From contig NZ_FTNQ01000001.1 in NCBI RefSeq assembly GCF_900156455.1, forward strand, positions 434,001 to 498,000: DNA of 64,000 bases, in the 5' to 3' direction. Every line of letters starts with the position of its first letter. The stretch's first letter is position 1. Below are positions 28,189 through 35,558 of the stretch, in pieces. The position numbers were made by a program, and so were the translations under genes. The notes beneath the pieces were generated by a model. The model worked only from the letters and a program-made list of their open reading frames with translations. It had not been told where the DNA came from and made no database searches. This DNA is from Microbacterium sp. RURRCA19A. Its GTDB lineage: Bacteria > Actinomycetota > Actinomycetes > Actinomycetales > Microbacteriaceae.

Positions 28189-28394
28189 GCCTGATCCTCC
28201 GTCAGCACGACGGGCTCACGGGCGGCCTCGAGGAGGTTCATGTCGATCCGGATGAGTCGAGGCCCGAATCGGCGTGCTGGGATATCGCCTCGGGCGATCA
28301 TCCGCCGGATCGTGTCGTCGGATACGTCAAGGTACTCAGCGACGGTTTGAATTGAGGCCCAATTGGGTTTATGAAGACTGTCGCCCGTGCGCAT
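28185..28394 (-). CDS. excisionase-like helix-turn-helix protein
   Basis: A 69-aa MerR/AlpA-type winged helix protein. The core SIQTVAEYLDVSDDTIRRMI (helix-turn-helix) is followed by the wing RGDIPARRFGPRLIRID. Such proteins act as recombination directionality factors or small regulators. The ATG at 28394 is preceded by AAAGG at 8 bases. It lies directly after a second, related HTH gene and overlaps the next gene by GTGA. Confidence 0.72.
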   Translation of the reverse strand: MRTGDSLHKPNWASIQTVAEYLDVSDDTIRRMIARGDIPARRFGPRLIRIDMNLLEAAREPVVLTEDQA

Positions 28395-28431
28395 GTCGGT
28401 CACCTTTCGCCGTGCTCTTCGCAGAATCGGA

Positions 28432-28620
28432 TCATGAGCTCGGGCTCCAGTTGCCGACCTGTCGACCAGTTTGGGCAAGGCCGGCGACGGGGACCCGCAG
28501 CAGACGTGGACCAATACGTCGCGCCTCTAGCACGCCTCTGGAGATCATCCTCCGGACGGTCTTGGTGGAGACGCCCAGGGTGCCCGCGGTTTCTTCTACA
28601 GAGATCATTAGAGCTTCCAT
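28432..28620 (-). CDS. second excisionase-like helix-turn-helix protein
   Basis: A 62-aa protein with the same architecture as its downstream neighbour: ISVEETAGTLGVSTKTVRRM, then SRGVLEARRIGPRLLRVP. Shared residues such as TVRRMI/TIRRMI, RGxxxARR and GPRL show that the two are paralogous. Its 3' end is 37 bases from the next gene. Having two tandem Xis-like proteins is unusual for such a small element. Confidence 0.68.
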   Translation of the reverse strand: MEALMISVEETAGTLGVSTKTVRRMISRGVLEARRIGPRLLRVPVAGLAQTGRQVGNWSPSS

Positions 28621-28897
28621 CGTTGACTCGCTAGGCGGATACCGGGTCCAGGTTGATTGAATGCGGATCTAGTGACGATGGAACGCGCAGGCGCCCTCTC
28701 TCTCCCGGAAGAGCCGACTCGATCGTAAGAGATAAATGGACCCAAAAGTGACTCCGTCAGGTCGCCCGTGGACTCGGGGGGCTGTCAGACGAAAGCGAGA
28801 TAGACTCCGGGCGCTGGGAGGAAAGCGAGATGGGTGTATTTCGTCTTCTGACAAGTCCTCCTCCGCCGCGTCAACAGGGGCATCCGAGAGCGTGCTC

Positions 28898-29764
28898 TCA
28901 CCGCGCGCCTTGGATCGGTTCCGAGAGGATTTCGGCGATGGCGGTGCCGTCCTTTTGCGCGTAGCCGTTCGCCGCGGCGCGGGTGTAGAGGTCGCCCATC
29001 GCGTCGAAGACGCTGGCGTCCATATCCAGGGTGCGCGCGGCATCGGCTGCGGTGCGGGCGACGGTGGTGAAGCTGTCGACGGAGGCCATGACGGTGTCGT
29101 AGTCGCGAGCGAAGAGGTTATCGAGCATGTGCGCGGATGCGGGGAGTGCGGCTTCGATGAGTTGGCGGCTCATGTCTTGCGGAAGTCCCATGCGCATGGT
29201 CATCGCGGCGGCGTAGCTGGCGGCGACGTTTCCGAAGACGGAGGCGATGAGGATGGGGATCTCGGCGCGGCTGGCATCGCCTACGCCGCCCGCGACCTGG
29301 ACCTGGCCGCCGATGTTCCCGAGGAGGTCGGTCCAGAATGCCTGGTCTTCGTCGCGGGCGCCGAGGATGAAGAAGCTGCTGCCGTCGCGGAGCTGATCGG
29401 GGCCGACCATGATGGATGCCTCGGCGAGGGCGCCACGATGTGCGGTGACGATCGCGGCGAGCTTCTCGATCTCGTCAGCTGAGGTGGTAGAGGCATTCAG
29501 CAGGCGCTTACCGGCCAGCGCCGCGCGGGCGTCGTCCGAGGCGAGCATGGTTTCGAGGCTGGCTCCGTCGGCGAGGACGAAGATGACGGCGTCTGCGGCG
29601 TGGATGGCCGCGGCGGCGGTGGCGACGGGGGTGGCGCCGAGGGCGGCGAGGGGGACGGTCTTCTCGGCGGACCGGTTGTAGACAGTGACGTCGTGTCCGG
29701 CCCGGAGGAGGGCTTCGGCGAACGCCGATCCCATCAGGCCGGTGCCGATGATCGCAGTCTTCAT
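28898..29764 (-). CDS. NAD(P)-dependent 6PGDH-like reductase (beta-hydroxyacid dehydrogenase / imine reductase superfamily)
   Basis: A 288-aa oxidoreductase with an N-terminal Rossmann fold (MKTAIIGTGLMGSAFAEALL; GxGxMG at residues 7-12) and VYNRS after strand 2, which suggests NADP preference. The all-helical C-terminal domain is typical of 3-hydroxyisobutyrate dehydrogenase and imine reductases. The substrate is unknown. AGAAGGAG precedes the ATG at 29764. It is the last gene of the TetR-controlled cassette, separated from doxX by 171 bases and a strong hairpin. The 277 bases beyond its stop hold no clear gene. Confidence 0.75.
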   Translation of the reverse strand: MKTAIIGTGLMGSAFAEALLRAGHDVTVYNRSAEKTVPLAALGATPVATAAAAIHAADAVIFVLADGASLETMLASDDARAALAGKRLLNASTTSADEIEKLAAIVTAHRGALAEASIMVGPDQLRDGSSFFILGARDEDQAFWTDLLGNIGGQVQVAGGVGDASRAEIPILIASVFGNVAASYAAAMTMRMGLPQDMSRQLIEAALPASAHMLDNLFARDYDTVMASVDSFTTVARTAADAARTLDMDASVFDAMGDLYTRAAANGYAQKDGTAIAEILSEPIQGAR

Positions 29765-29890
29765 GGTTCTCCTTCTTTGGGCTGTGAGGTGATGGGAGGT
29801 CAAGGAGGGCACGCCACAAGGCGGCTCGGGCCGCGGTGGCGCGTCGCCGGGAGCGGGCGCGAGAAGTGGTGTTCCTCGGTCGAGCGCGGT

Positions 29891-29925
29891 GAATCGGCCG
29901 CGTTGACGGGCGACGCGGCCGATTC
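29891..29925 (-). terminator. strong hairpin after the DoxX gene
   Basis: A perfect 13-bp stem (29891-29903 with 29913-29925) and a 9-base loop. It starts 11 bases after the doxX stop on the minus strand. Without a T tract it may stabilise or attenuate the message rather than end it. Confidence 0.45.
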
Positions 29926-29935
29926 GGTCCGGTGG

Positions 29936-30298
29936 TCAGAGGGTGATGAATCCGATGACAGCGCTGGCGATGGTGAGGATGCCGGCGACGACGGCCGGTG
30001 CGGGCGTTTCGTGGCGGCGTACGTGTACGGCGCCGGCCACGATCATCGCGAGGGTGAGGCCGATGGCGGCGATCGGGGCGAGAAGGGGCGCGATCCCAGT
30101 GAGGAGAGGGAGGACCAGCCCGAGTCCACCGAGCACTTCGGCGACACCGATCAGCCGCACGGTGGTGGGGGCGAAGTCGGCGGCCCAGGGCATGAACCGG
30201 GCTGCCAATGCGTCGCGGGATCGGAGCACCTTCATGCCGCCGACGCCGAGGAAGATGACGGCGAGCAGGATGTTCAGGATCCAGAGCACAACGATCAT
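29936..30298 (-). CDS. DoxX family membrane protein
   Basis: A 120-aa protein with four transmembrane helices (about residues 2-22, 47-67, 71-92 and 100-119). The DoxX-type motif VAEVLGGLGLVLP is in the second helix. DoxX proteins are linked to quinone/thiol redox or respiratory functions, but this member is uncharacterised. It lies between two oxidoreductase genes on the same strand, 39 bases after the upstream SDR gene. Confidence 0.75.
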   Translation of the reverse strand: MIVVLWILNILLAVIFLGVGGMKVLRSRDALAARFMPWAADFAPTTVRLIGVAEVLGGLGLVLPLLTGIAPLLAPIAAIGLTLAMIVAGAVHVRRHETPAPAVVAGILTIASAVIGFITL

Positions 30299-30337
30299 CG
30301 CGTGCCTCCCGCCGGAGTGCTCCGCGCGGTGCGGGTC

Positions 30338-31240
30338 TCAGAGCGCATAGTCCACCCCGGTGAGCTCTTCCGAGACCGTCCAGAGCCGGTCTTGGAGGGC
30401 GCGGTCGTGGGAGAGTTCGCTGGAGTCGACGCGTCCGGCGGGGCCGGTGGTCTGCATCATCCGCAGCGGACCGTAGTAGTCCTCGCCGTGGGCGTCGGGG
30501 TCGGTGGCGGCGCGGAGGGTGGGTTCGGCGCCCTGGGCGGCGCTGCGCCCGACACGGGTCATGATCCGCATCATCGGCGAGTGGCGCTGCAGGTCGGTTC
30601 CCGCCCCTCCCGGGTGCGCACCGAGGGAGATGGTGGGGAGCTTCTTCGCGGTGAGGCGGTGCTGCAGCCCGTAGGCGAAGAGGAGGTTGGCGAGTTTGGA
30701 CTGGGCGTAGGCGGCGGAGGGCTTGTACTTCTTCGTCCATTGGAGGTCGTCGAAGTGGATGTCCGCCCCGACCCGGTGGCCGATGCTGCTGACCGTGACG
30801 ATCCGGGAACCGGGGACGTCGGTGAGAGTGTCCAGCAGCAGGCCGGTGAGGGCGAAGTGGCCGAGGTGGTTGATGCCGAACTGCAGTTCGAAGCCGTCTT
30901 CGGTCACTCCATATGGGGGGTACATGACGCCGGCGTTGTTGATCAGCAGGTCGATGCGGGGGTGCGCGGCGTGCAGGTCGTCGGAGGCGGCGTGGATGGA
31001 GGCGAGCGAGCCGAGGTCGAGTTTCTGCACGTGCAGCTTCGCAGTCGGCGCTTTCGCACGTATGTCGGCCGTGGCGGCCGCGCCCTTGCCGGTGTCGCGG
31101 ACGGCGAGGATCACCTCAGCGCCGGCGATCGCAAGGGCGCGGGCTGTCTCCCGGCCCAACCCCGTGTTCGCTCCGGTGACGACGGCGACCCTCCCGGTCT
31201 GGTCGGGGATGTCGGCGGTGGTCCACTTCGGTGCAGCCAT
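30338..31240 (-). CDS. short-chain dehydrogenase/reductase (retinol-dehydrogenase-like)
   Basis: A 300-aa SDR. The cofactor motif TGANTGLG (residues about 23-30) is followed by NNAGVM, the SSIGHR Ser region and the catalytic YAQSK. The long N-terminus (TTADIPDQTGRVAVV) and length match the WW-domain oxidoreductase / retinol dehydrogenase-like group. The substrate is unknown, probably a carbonyl compound or alcohol. The ATG at 31240 is preceded by GGAGG; upstream open frame is shadow of the next SDR. Confidence 0.8.
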   Translation of the reverse strand: MAAPKWTTADIPDQTGRVAVVTGANTGLGRETARALAIAGAEVILAVRDTGKGAAATADIRAKAPTAKLHVQKLDLGSLASIHAASDDLHAAHPRIDLLINNAGVMYPPYGVTEDGFELQFGINHLGHFALTGLLLDTLTDVPGSRIVTVSSIGHRVGADIHFDDLQWTKKYKPSAAYAQSKLANLLFAYGLQHRLTAKKLPTISLGAHPGGAGTDLQRHSPMMRIMTRVGRSAAQGAEPTLRAATDPDAHGEDYYGPLRMMQTTGPAGRVDSSELSHDRALQDRLWTVSEELTGVDYAL

Positions 31241-31265
31241 GCGTGTCTTCTTTCTGGAGGAGGGC

Positions 31266-31294
31266 GGCCGGCGCCGAGGGGAGCGGCGCCGGCC
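31266..31294 (-). terminator. intercistronic hairpin between the two SDR genes
   Basis: A perfect 11-bp stem (31266-31276 with 31284-31294) and a 7-base loop in the 68-base gap. It has no T tract on the minus strand, so it may be a processing or attenuation structure. Confidence 0.4.
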
Positions 31295-31308
31295 ACAGGG
31301 GGTGTTGG

Positions 31309-32130
31309 TCAGCCGTTGGCCTGGATGGAGAGTTCTTTCCAGGCGTCCCACTCGGTGAGACGCTGCTGGTAGATGTGCTGCACGAACTCCACCGGGAACG
31401 ATCCGAACAGCAGTCGCAGCGGCGGGTTGTCCGCGTCCACGATCTTGAGCAGCACCTGGGCGCCTGCGGCGGGGTCGGCCGGGCGCGTCGCCTCTTCGCT
31501 GAACCCTTCGGCCTGCGCGGCACGCACCCCGTCGTAGGCGGGAAGCGGGGCTGCGCCGATCGCGCTGGGGCCCGCCCAGTCGGTGGCGTAGGCGCCGGGC
31601 TCGATCATGGTCACCTTGATGCCGAAGCCGGCGACCTCCTGAGCGAGCGCTTCCGAGAAGCCTTCGAGAGCCCACTTGGACGCGTTGTAGGCGCTGATGC
31701 CGGCGAACGCGCCGATCGCGCCGACGGTGGAGATCTGGACGATGTGACCGCTGCCCTGCGCGCGAAGCTTCGGTAGCACGGCCTGAACGACGTGGAACAC
31801 GCCGAACAGGTTCACGTCGACCTGGTGCCGGAACTGCTCCTCCGAGAGCTCCTCCGCCATCCCGAAAAGGCCATACCCGGCGTTGTTGACGACGACATCG
31901 AGACGCCCGAACTGATCGAAGGCCTTCTCCACGCCGGCGAACACCGCAGCGCGATCGGTGACATCCAACTCGATGGGAAGGATCGCGTCGCCGAACCGCT
32001 CCACCAGGTCATCGAGCGTCGACAGATCGCGCGCTGTCGCTGCGACCTTGTCGCCGCGCCCCAACGCCGCGAGGGCAAACTCCCGTCCAAAACCTCTGCT
32101 CGTTCCTGTGATGAACCACACCTTGGCCAT
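31309..32130 (-). CDS. short-chain dehydrogenase/reductase
   Basis: A 273-aa classical SDR with TGTSRGFG (residues about 8-15), NNAGYG, ISTVGA and the catalytic YNASK. The Arg after the glycine motif (SRGFG) and the TARD segment suggest NADP(H). The substrate is not known. AAAGGAG lies before the ATG at 32130. It is the first gene of the cassette and is divergent from the TetR gene 78 bases away. Confidence 0.82.
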   Translation of the reverse strand: MAKVWFITGTSRGFGREFALAALGRGDKVAATARDLSTLDDLVERFGDAILPIELDVTDRAAVFAGVEKAFDQFGRLDVVVNNAGYGLFGMAEELSEEQFRHQVDVNLFGVFHVVQAVLPKLRAQGSGHIVQISTVGAIGAFAGISAYNASKWALEGFSEALAQEVAGFGIKVTMIEPGAYATDWAGPSAIGAAPLPAYDGVRAAQAEGFSEEATRPADPAAGAQVLLKIVDADNPPLRLLFGSFPVEFVQHIYQQRLTEWDAWKELSIQANG

Positions 32131-32152
32131 GACAACTCCTTTCGAGGGCATC

Positions 32153-32183
32153 ACTCTACGCCATACGTGTCACTTGATGTCAA
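32153..32183 (-). promoter_or_regulatory. candidate promoter and operator of the SDR cassette
   Basis: On the minus strand TTGACA (32183-32178) and TAGAGT (32158-32153) with a 19-base spacer. The -35 lies in the palindrome TTGATGTCAA (32174-32183), a likely site for the divergent TetR protein. Confidence 0.45.
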
Positions 32184-32208
32184 CTTTTGCGGCGAGTACC
32201 ATAGAGGA

Positions 32209-32835
32209 ATGACAGGATCACCGAGAGCGATGGGGCTTCGTGAGCGCACCCGCCGGGCGGTGCAGGCGGAGCTGATCGATGTCGCGCAGCGCCTGTTCGT
32301 CGAGCAGGGGTACGAGAACACCACGATCGAGCAGATCGCCGACGAAGCCGGCATCTCCAAACGGAGCTTCTTCCGCTACTTCGCCACCAAGGAAGCCGTG
32401 GTGCTCGCCAAGTACGACAAGGTCGGCGACGACCTCGTCGAAGCCCTCGAGGCGCGTCCCATCGAGGAGCCCCTCTGGCTATCGCTTCGCCACATCTTCG
32501 ACGCCTTCGTCGAGTACGCCGAAGACGAAGACCGCGCCTCGCGCAGCGCCGAGATCGACCGTGTGGTCAACAGCTCCGACGCCCTCCGCGGTGCCTACCT
32601 CGGACGCCTCGAACATATCCAGAACCGACTTACCGAGGCCGCTGCACGCCGCGCACGGCTTGACGGCGCTGAGCACCTCCCCAATATCGCACCGCGGGCG
32701 CTCGTCGGTGCCGCCTTCTCCGCCATCTACGCCGCCGGCGCCGAGATGCAGCGGTGTGGCAGATCATTCGGCGACTGCATGGACCTCGCCATGAACGCGA
32801 TCGACACCTACACCATCACCATCACACGCGCGTGA
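32209..32835 (+). CDS. TetR/AcrR family transcriptional regulator
   Basis: A 208-aa repressor-type protein. The N-terminal helix-turn-helix is unmistakable: QRLFVEQGYENTTIEQIADE followed by AGISKRSFFRYFATKEAV (residues about 23-60). The C-terminal ligand domain is family-typical and its ligand is unknown. The ATG at 32209 follows GAGGA. Divergence from the SDR/DoxX/reductase cassette suggests that it represses those genes and itself from the shared 78-base gap. Confidence 0.88.
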   Translation: MTGSPRAMGLRERTRRAVQAELIDVAQRLFVEQGYENTTIEQIADEAGISKRSFFRYFATKEAVVLAKYDKVGDDLVEALEARPIEEPLWLSLRHIFDAFVEYAEDEDRASRSAEIDRVVNSSDALRGAYLGRLEHIQNRLTEAAARRARLDGAEHLPNIAPRALVGAAFSAIYAAGAEMQRCGRSFGDCMDLAMNAIDTYTITITRA

Positions 32836-32967
32836 TGCGCGTAGGCAACGCCATAGTCATGACCCGCGCATTTTGGCGCTACCTTTTCCGCTGCTCATCG
32901 CTACACCTACGAGCAGAGCGCGGGCTTCGCGGTAACGTGAGAGGTGCTTGTAGCCGAAGCCGACCCC

Positions 32968-34155
32968 CTAGGCGGTCGAGCGGCGACGCATTCGCGCGGC
33001 CAGCTCGTCGGCACGATCTGTCGCGTGTTGGTAGCGCAGGCCGACGGTAGCCGTACTCCAGCCATGCCGGGCGTTGTTCTCTGCCGCCGTAGCACCTGCT
33101 TCAGCGTACGCGGTAGCACGATAGTGCCGGAGGGCGTGAAACGGCATGTCAGGGCGTCCTGCGGCAATTCTGGCGGCATCCCAGTGTCTGTGAAACGCAG
33201 ACTGCGCGAGGAAGCTGACGCCGTCTGCTGCGGGGAAGAGGAGTGCCTCACCGATCAAGCCGTGCACGTGCTGGGCGATCACCCCGGCATCCTGTCCGAG
33301 GATCCCCACGCGACGCACACCGTTCTCGCTCTTGGTCGATCCGGGGACAATGCCGTCAGAGGTGCGAGCGACGGCTCGCTCCACGTTGATCCGGACTGCC
33401 GACACCGTGCCCGCGTCGCTCCGCTCGACTGCGACGTCTTTCGCCCGGAGCGCGGTTGCCTCGCCATAGCGAAGGCCGCCGAACGCCGCCACGGTCACCA
33501 GCGCCCGATACTCGGGCTTGATCGTTGTCAGGATCTCGTCGAGCTCGGAATCGGTAGGCGGAATCACCTTCCGGCCCGTGTGCGTGGCCTCACCACCCTT
33601 TACGGTGCACGGATTCGCGTCGACTAGCTTGTCGATTACTGCAGTGGCCATGATCGCATTGAGGAGACCGTACGCGCGCGAAGTCTGCGTCTTCTTGCCG
33701 GTCGCTAGCTGCGCTGCACGCCACGCGCGCACCTTGGCGGGTGAGATAGCACCTAGAAGCATCGATGTCAGCTCGGCAAGCGGCCCGCCAGCGTCGCCAG
33801 ACTTTTCGGGGTCTGGAGAGCGGAGGAGTCGCCGATACTCCTCGAGGGTGCGCGGTTTGAGGTGGTCACCTCGGCTGTTCGTGCGCGAGGCTAGCCAGGT
33901 CTCCGCGTAGGCGGCGAGCGTCTGGTTACGCTGAGCCTCGGCGGCGGCGAGCACCGCGGGTGGCATCCACTTACCCGTCGCGATCTCGGTGCGACGCGCA
34001 GCCAGCCAGGCGCGAGCGTCAGTGAGATTGTCGAACGTGCTCGGAGCGGGGTAGCGCTCACAGTCCGGGCCGGTGTAGCGCGCCCAGTGACGCCCGCTCG
34101 GCAACTTGTCGATCTGGCCGAACGTCTCGCGCCGCTTGCTCTGCCTACCGGCCAT
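32968..34155 (-). CDS. int: tyrosine recombinase / integrase
   Basis: A 395-aa site-specific recombinase with an N-terminal arm-binding-like domain, a core-binding SAM-like domain (about residues 79-180) and a C-terminal catalytic domain. Numbered from the ATG at 34155, the catalytic residues are Arg229 (GGLRYGEA), Lys275 (STKSENG), His340 and Arg343 (HALRHYRAT), His364 (RHGWS) and nucleophile Tyr375 (RYQHAT). GGAGG lies 8 bases before that ATG; an in-frame ATG at 34191 has no ribosome site and lies in the arm repeats. It sits next to attR. Confidence 0.92.
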   Translation of the reverse strand: MAGRQSKRRETFGQIDKLPSGRHWARYTGPDCERYPAPSTFDNLTDARAWLAARRTEIATGKWMPPAVLAAAEAQRNQTLAAYAETWLASRTNSRGDHLKPRTLEEYRRLLRSPDPEKSGDAGGPLAELTSMLLGAISPAKVRAWRAAQLATGKKTQTSRAYGLLNAIMATAVIDKLVDANPCTVKGGEATHTGRKVIPPTDSELDEILTTIKPEYRALVTVAAFGGLRYGEATALRAKDVAVERSDAGTVSAVRINVERAVARTSDGIVPGSTKSENGVRRVGILGQDAGVIAQHVHGLIGEALLFPAADGVSFLAQSAFHRHWDAARIAAGRPDMPFHALRHYRATAYAEAGATAAENNARHGWSTATVGLRYQHATDRADELAARMRRRSTA

Positions 34156-34170
34156 GCCGCCATCCTCCGT

Positions 34171-34213
34171 CGTGGGACTTACGTGGGACATCTCACGGCG
34201 TTTCGTGGGACAT
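34171..34213 (+). repeat. arm-type site repeats, right end
   Basis: CGTGGGACTT (34171-34180), CGTGGGACAT (34182-34191) and CGTGGGACAT (34204-34213). Offsets of 11 and 22 bases put all three on the same face of the helix. The motif matches the pair at the left end. Confidence 0.65.
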
Positions 34214-34307
34214 CGTGTCCACTTCTGTCCACCTAGCGAACCAGCGCGATCCCGACTCTGGAGCGGGATAATGGCGATATCACGTGGCTGAATGCGTCGC
34301 CTCCTGT

Positions 34308-34345
34308 ACTGGTTCGATCCCAGTATCGCGCACCACCTGAAACCC
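34308..34345 (+). repeat. attR, 38-bp direct repeat with tRNA-Val fragment
   Basis: An exact copy of 25857-25894. It is only a 3' fragment of the tRNA gene and has no 5' half. Confidence 0.92.
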
Positions 34346-34364
34346 CCGGCTCGCCGGGGGTTTT
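34340..34364 (+). terminator. ancestral terminator of tRNA-Val(GAC), right copy
   Basis: A perfect 10-bp stem AAACCCCCGG/CCGGGGGTTT with a CTCG loop, followed by TTGGCTTTT. It was separated from its tRNA by the insertion. Confidence 0.7.
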
Positions 34365-34454
34365 GGCTTTTCCGGCCACGGCCGCGGGTCGGGGCAGCCG
34401 CCGATCAGCCGCCCCGTCCGCGCTTCGCGCACTGCGGCCGAACGCCTCGTCCTC

Positions 34455-34811
34455 CTACTCGTCGCCGCTCGTGCGCTGCCGGATGCGCCGCGTCGACGGG
34501 CGCACCGGATCGGACCCGTCGGGGGCCGGCTCGGCATCCACCGTGTCATCCAGACGCTCGCGCAGTTTGGCGGACTGCTCGGCGGGCGAGACCGGAATGC
34601 GGGAGTGCCCGGAGCCGTCTGCGTCCACGCGCCGCAAGTACCAGCTGAGGGGAAGCTCTCGGGTTCCGAACCAGCCGCGTCGGGAGCGGACGATCGTGAA
34701 TCCCTGATCCCGCAACGACGACGCGTGCTCGTGCGTCAGTGCGGTCGGTGGAACACGCACCCATCCGCGGCGGAAATCGTAAGCGTGGGTCGCGATGTGG
34801 TGGCGAGACAT
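34455..34811 (-). CDS. hypothetical protein
   Basis: A 118-aa basic soluble protein just outside the element. The N-terminal half is Trp/Arg-rich (YDFRRGWVRVPP, RRGWFGTRELPLSWYLRR). The C-terminal half is polar and probably disordered. I do not recognise a family. A strong GAGGAGG ribosome site 6 bases before the ATG supports it as a real gene. Confidence 0.6.
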   Translation of the reverse strand: MSRHHIATHAYDFRRGWVRVPPTALTHEHASSLRDQGFTIVRSRRGWFGTRELPLSWYLRRVDADGSGHSRIPVSPAEQSAKLRERLDDTVDAEPAPDGSDPVRPSTRRIRQRTSGDE

Positions 34812-34961
34812 GCGGACCTCCTCACCTCGAAGAATCGCATGTCGGTCGCAAGAGGCTCATGCACGACGTGTTCCATTCGTGTGAACAATGCTCAACGTTT
34901 CATATGAACGCAGCGATGATTCCCGAGACGCAAGCCGGAACCCCGAGGATTCCGATCGCAG

Positions 34962-34967
34962 TAGCGT
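34962..34967 (+). promoter_or_regulatory. -10 box of the PPOX-fold gene
   Basis: TAGCGT, 6 bases before the ATG at 34974. This implies a leaderless message. Confidence 0.5.
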
Positions 34968-34973
34968 GAAGGC

Positions 34974-35387
34974 ATGACCGTCCCCGACACCTCCTGGCGA
35001 GAGATCGCGTCCTCCCCGTTCGTCTCGCTCGCCACATTCCGCCGCGACGGCACCGCGGTCGCCACCCCCGTATGGATCGCCCGCGACGGCGACGAACTCG
35101 TCGTGACGACCGAACGGAAGACCGGGAAGGTCAAGCGCGTGCGCAACGACGATCGCGTGACATTGCGTCCGTGCTCGCGGATGGGGAAGATCGAACCGGA
35201 TGCCATCACCGTGCACGCCCGGGCACGGATCGGCGGCCCGAGCGCGGACGATCGTCGGGCAGAGGTCGCGCTGCGACGCAAGTACGGGTGGCAGTTCCGC
35301 GCCATCATCGGGTTCGAGGCGTTCCTGCGCCGCGTGCAGCGTCGGCCCGGCGATCGGGTCATCCTGCGGATCTCCCGCGCCGACTGA
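34974..35387 (+). CDS. PPOX-class F420/flavin-dependent oxidoreductase
   Basis: A 137-aa split-barrel protein of the pyridoxamine-phosphate-oxidase fold. Visible are SPFVSLATFRRDGTAVATPV, then VVTTERKTGKVKRVRNDDRV (cofactor phosphate-binding region) and the C-terminal RVILRISR. Small members of this length in actinobacteria commonly bind F420 or FMN and reduce unknown substrates. It is not PdxH: the PLP-synthase residues and length are lacking. Confidence 0.77.
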   Translation: MTVPDTSWREIASSPFVSLATFRRDGTAVATPVWIARDGDELVVTTERKTGKVKRVRNDDRVTLRPCSRMGKIEPDAITVHARARIGGPSADDRRAEVALRRKYGWQFRAIIGFEAFLRRVQRRPGDRVILRISRAD

Positions 35388-35558
35388 TATCCGCGCCGAA
35401 AAGCGCATAGACGTAAACCGCCCGCACCGCAACCGGGTTTGCGTTTCCCGGGGATTCACGAGAGGTTGCACGCAAGAGCGGTGGCATCCCCCTCCATCCG
35501 CGTTCGTCATTTCTCGCCAGGAATGCGCGGCCACCGGGGTGCTCCCCGGGAGGCTTCC

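Larger units (their letters stand above)
25857..34345. mobile_element. integrated element of about 8.5 kb at tRNA-Val(GAC)
   Basis: Bounded by exact 38-bp direct repeats (attL 25857-25894, attR 34308-34345). The left repeat contains the tRNA 3' end; the right copy is a tRNA fragment. It encodes a tyrosine integrase at the right end, two excisionase-like proteins, several unknown proteins and a redox cassette with a TetR regulator. No replication, conjugation or phage structural genes are seen, so it is a small integrative island or a satellite-like element rather than a prophage or complete ICE. Parts (27.0-28.7 kb) are visibly less G+C-rich than the flanks. Confidence 0.88.

Noticed and set aside
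28740..28840. Direct repeat GAAAGCGAGAT twice, 32 bases apart, after the reductase gene
   Set aside because: Only two short copies with no palindromic structure or neighbouring start. Chance is sufficient.
34605..34907. Plus-strand frame of 100 codons after attR
   Set aside because: Overlaps the 34455-34811 minus-strand gene, which has a strong ribosome site. The plus frame lacks one.
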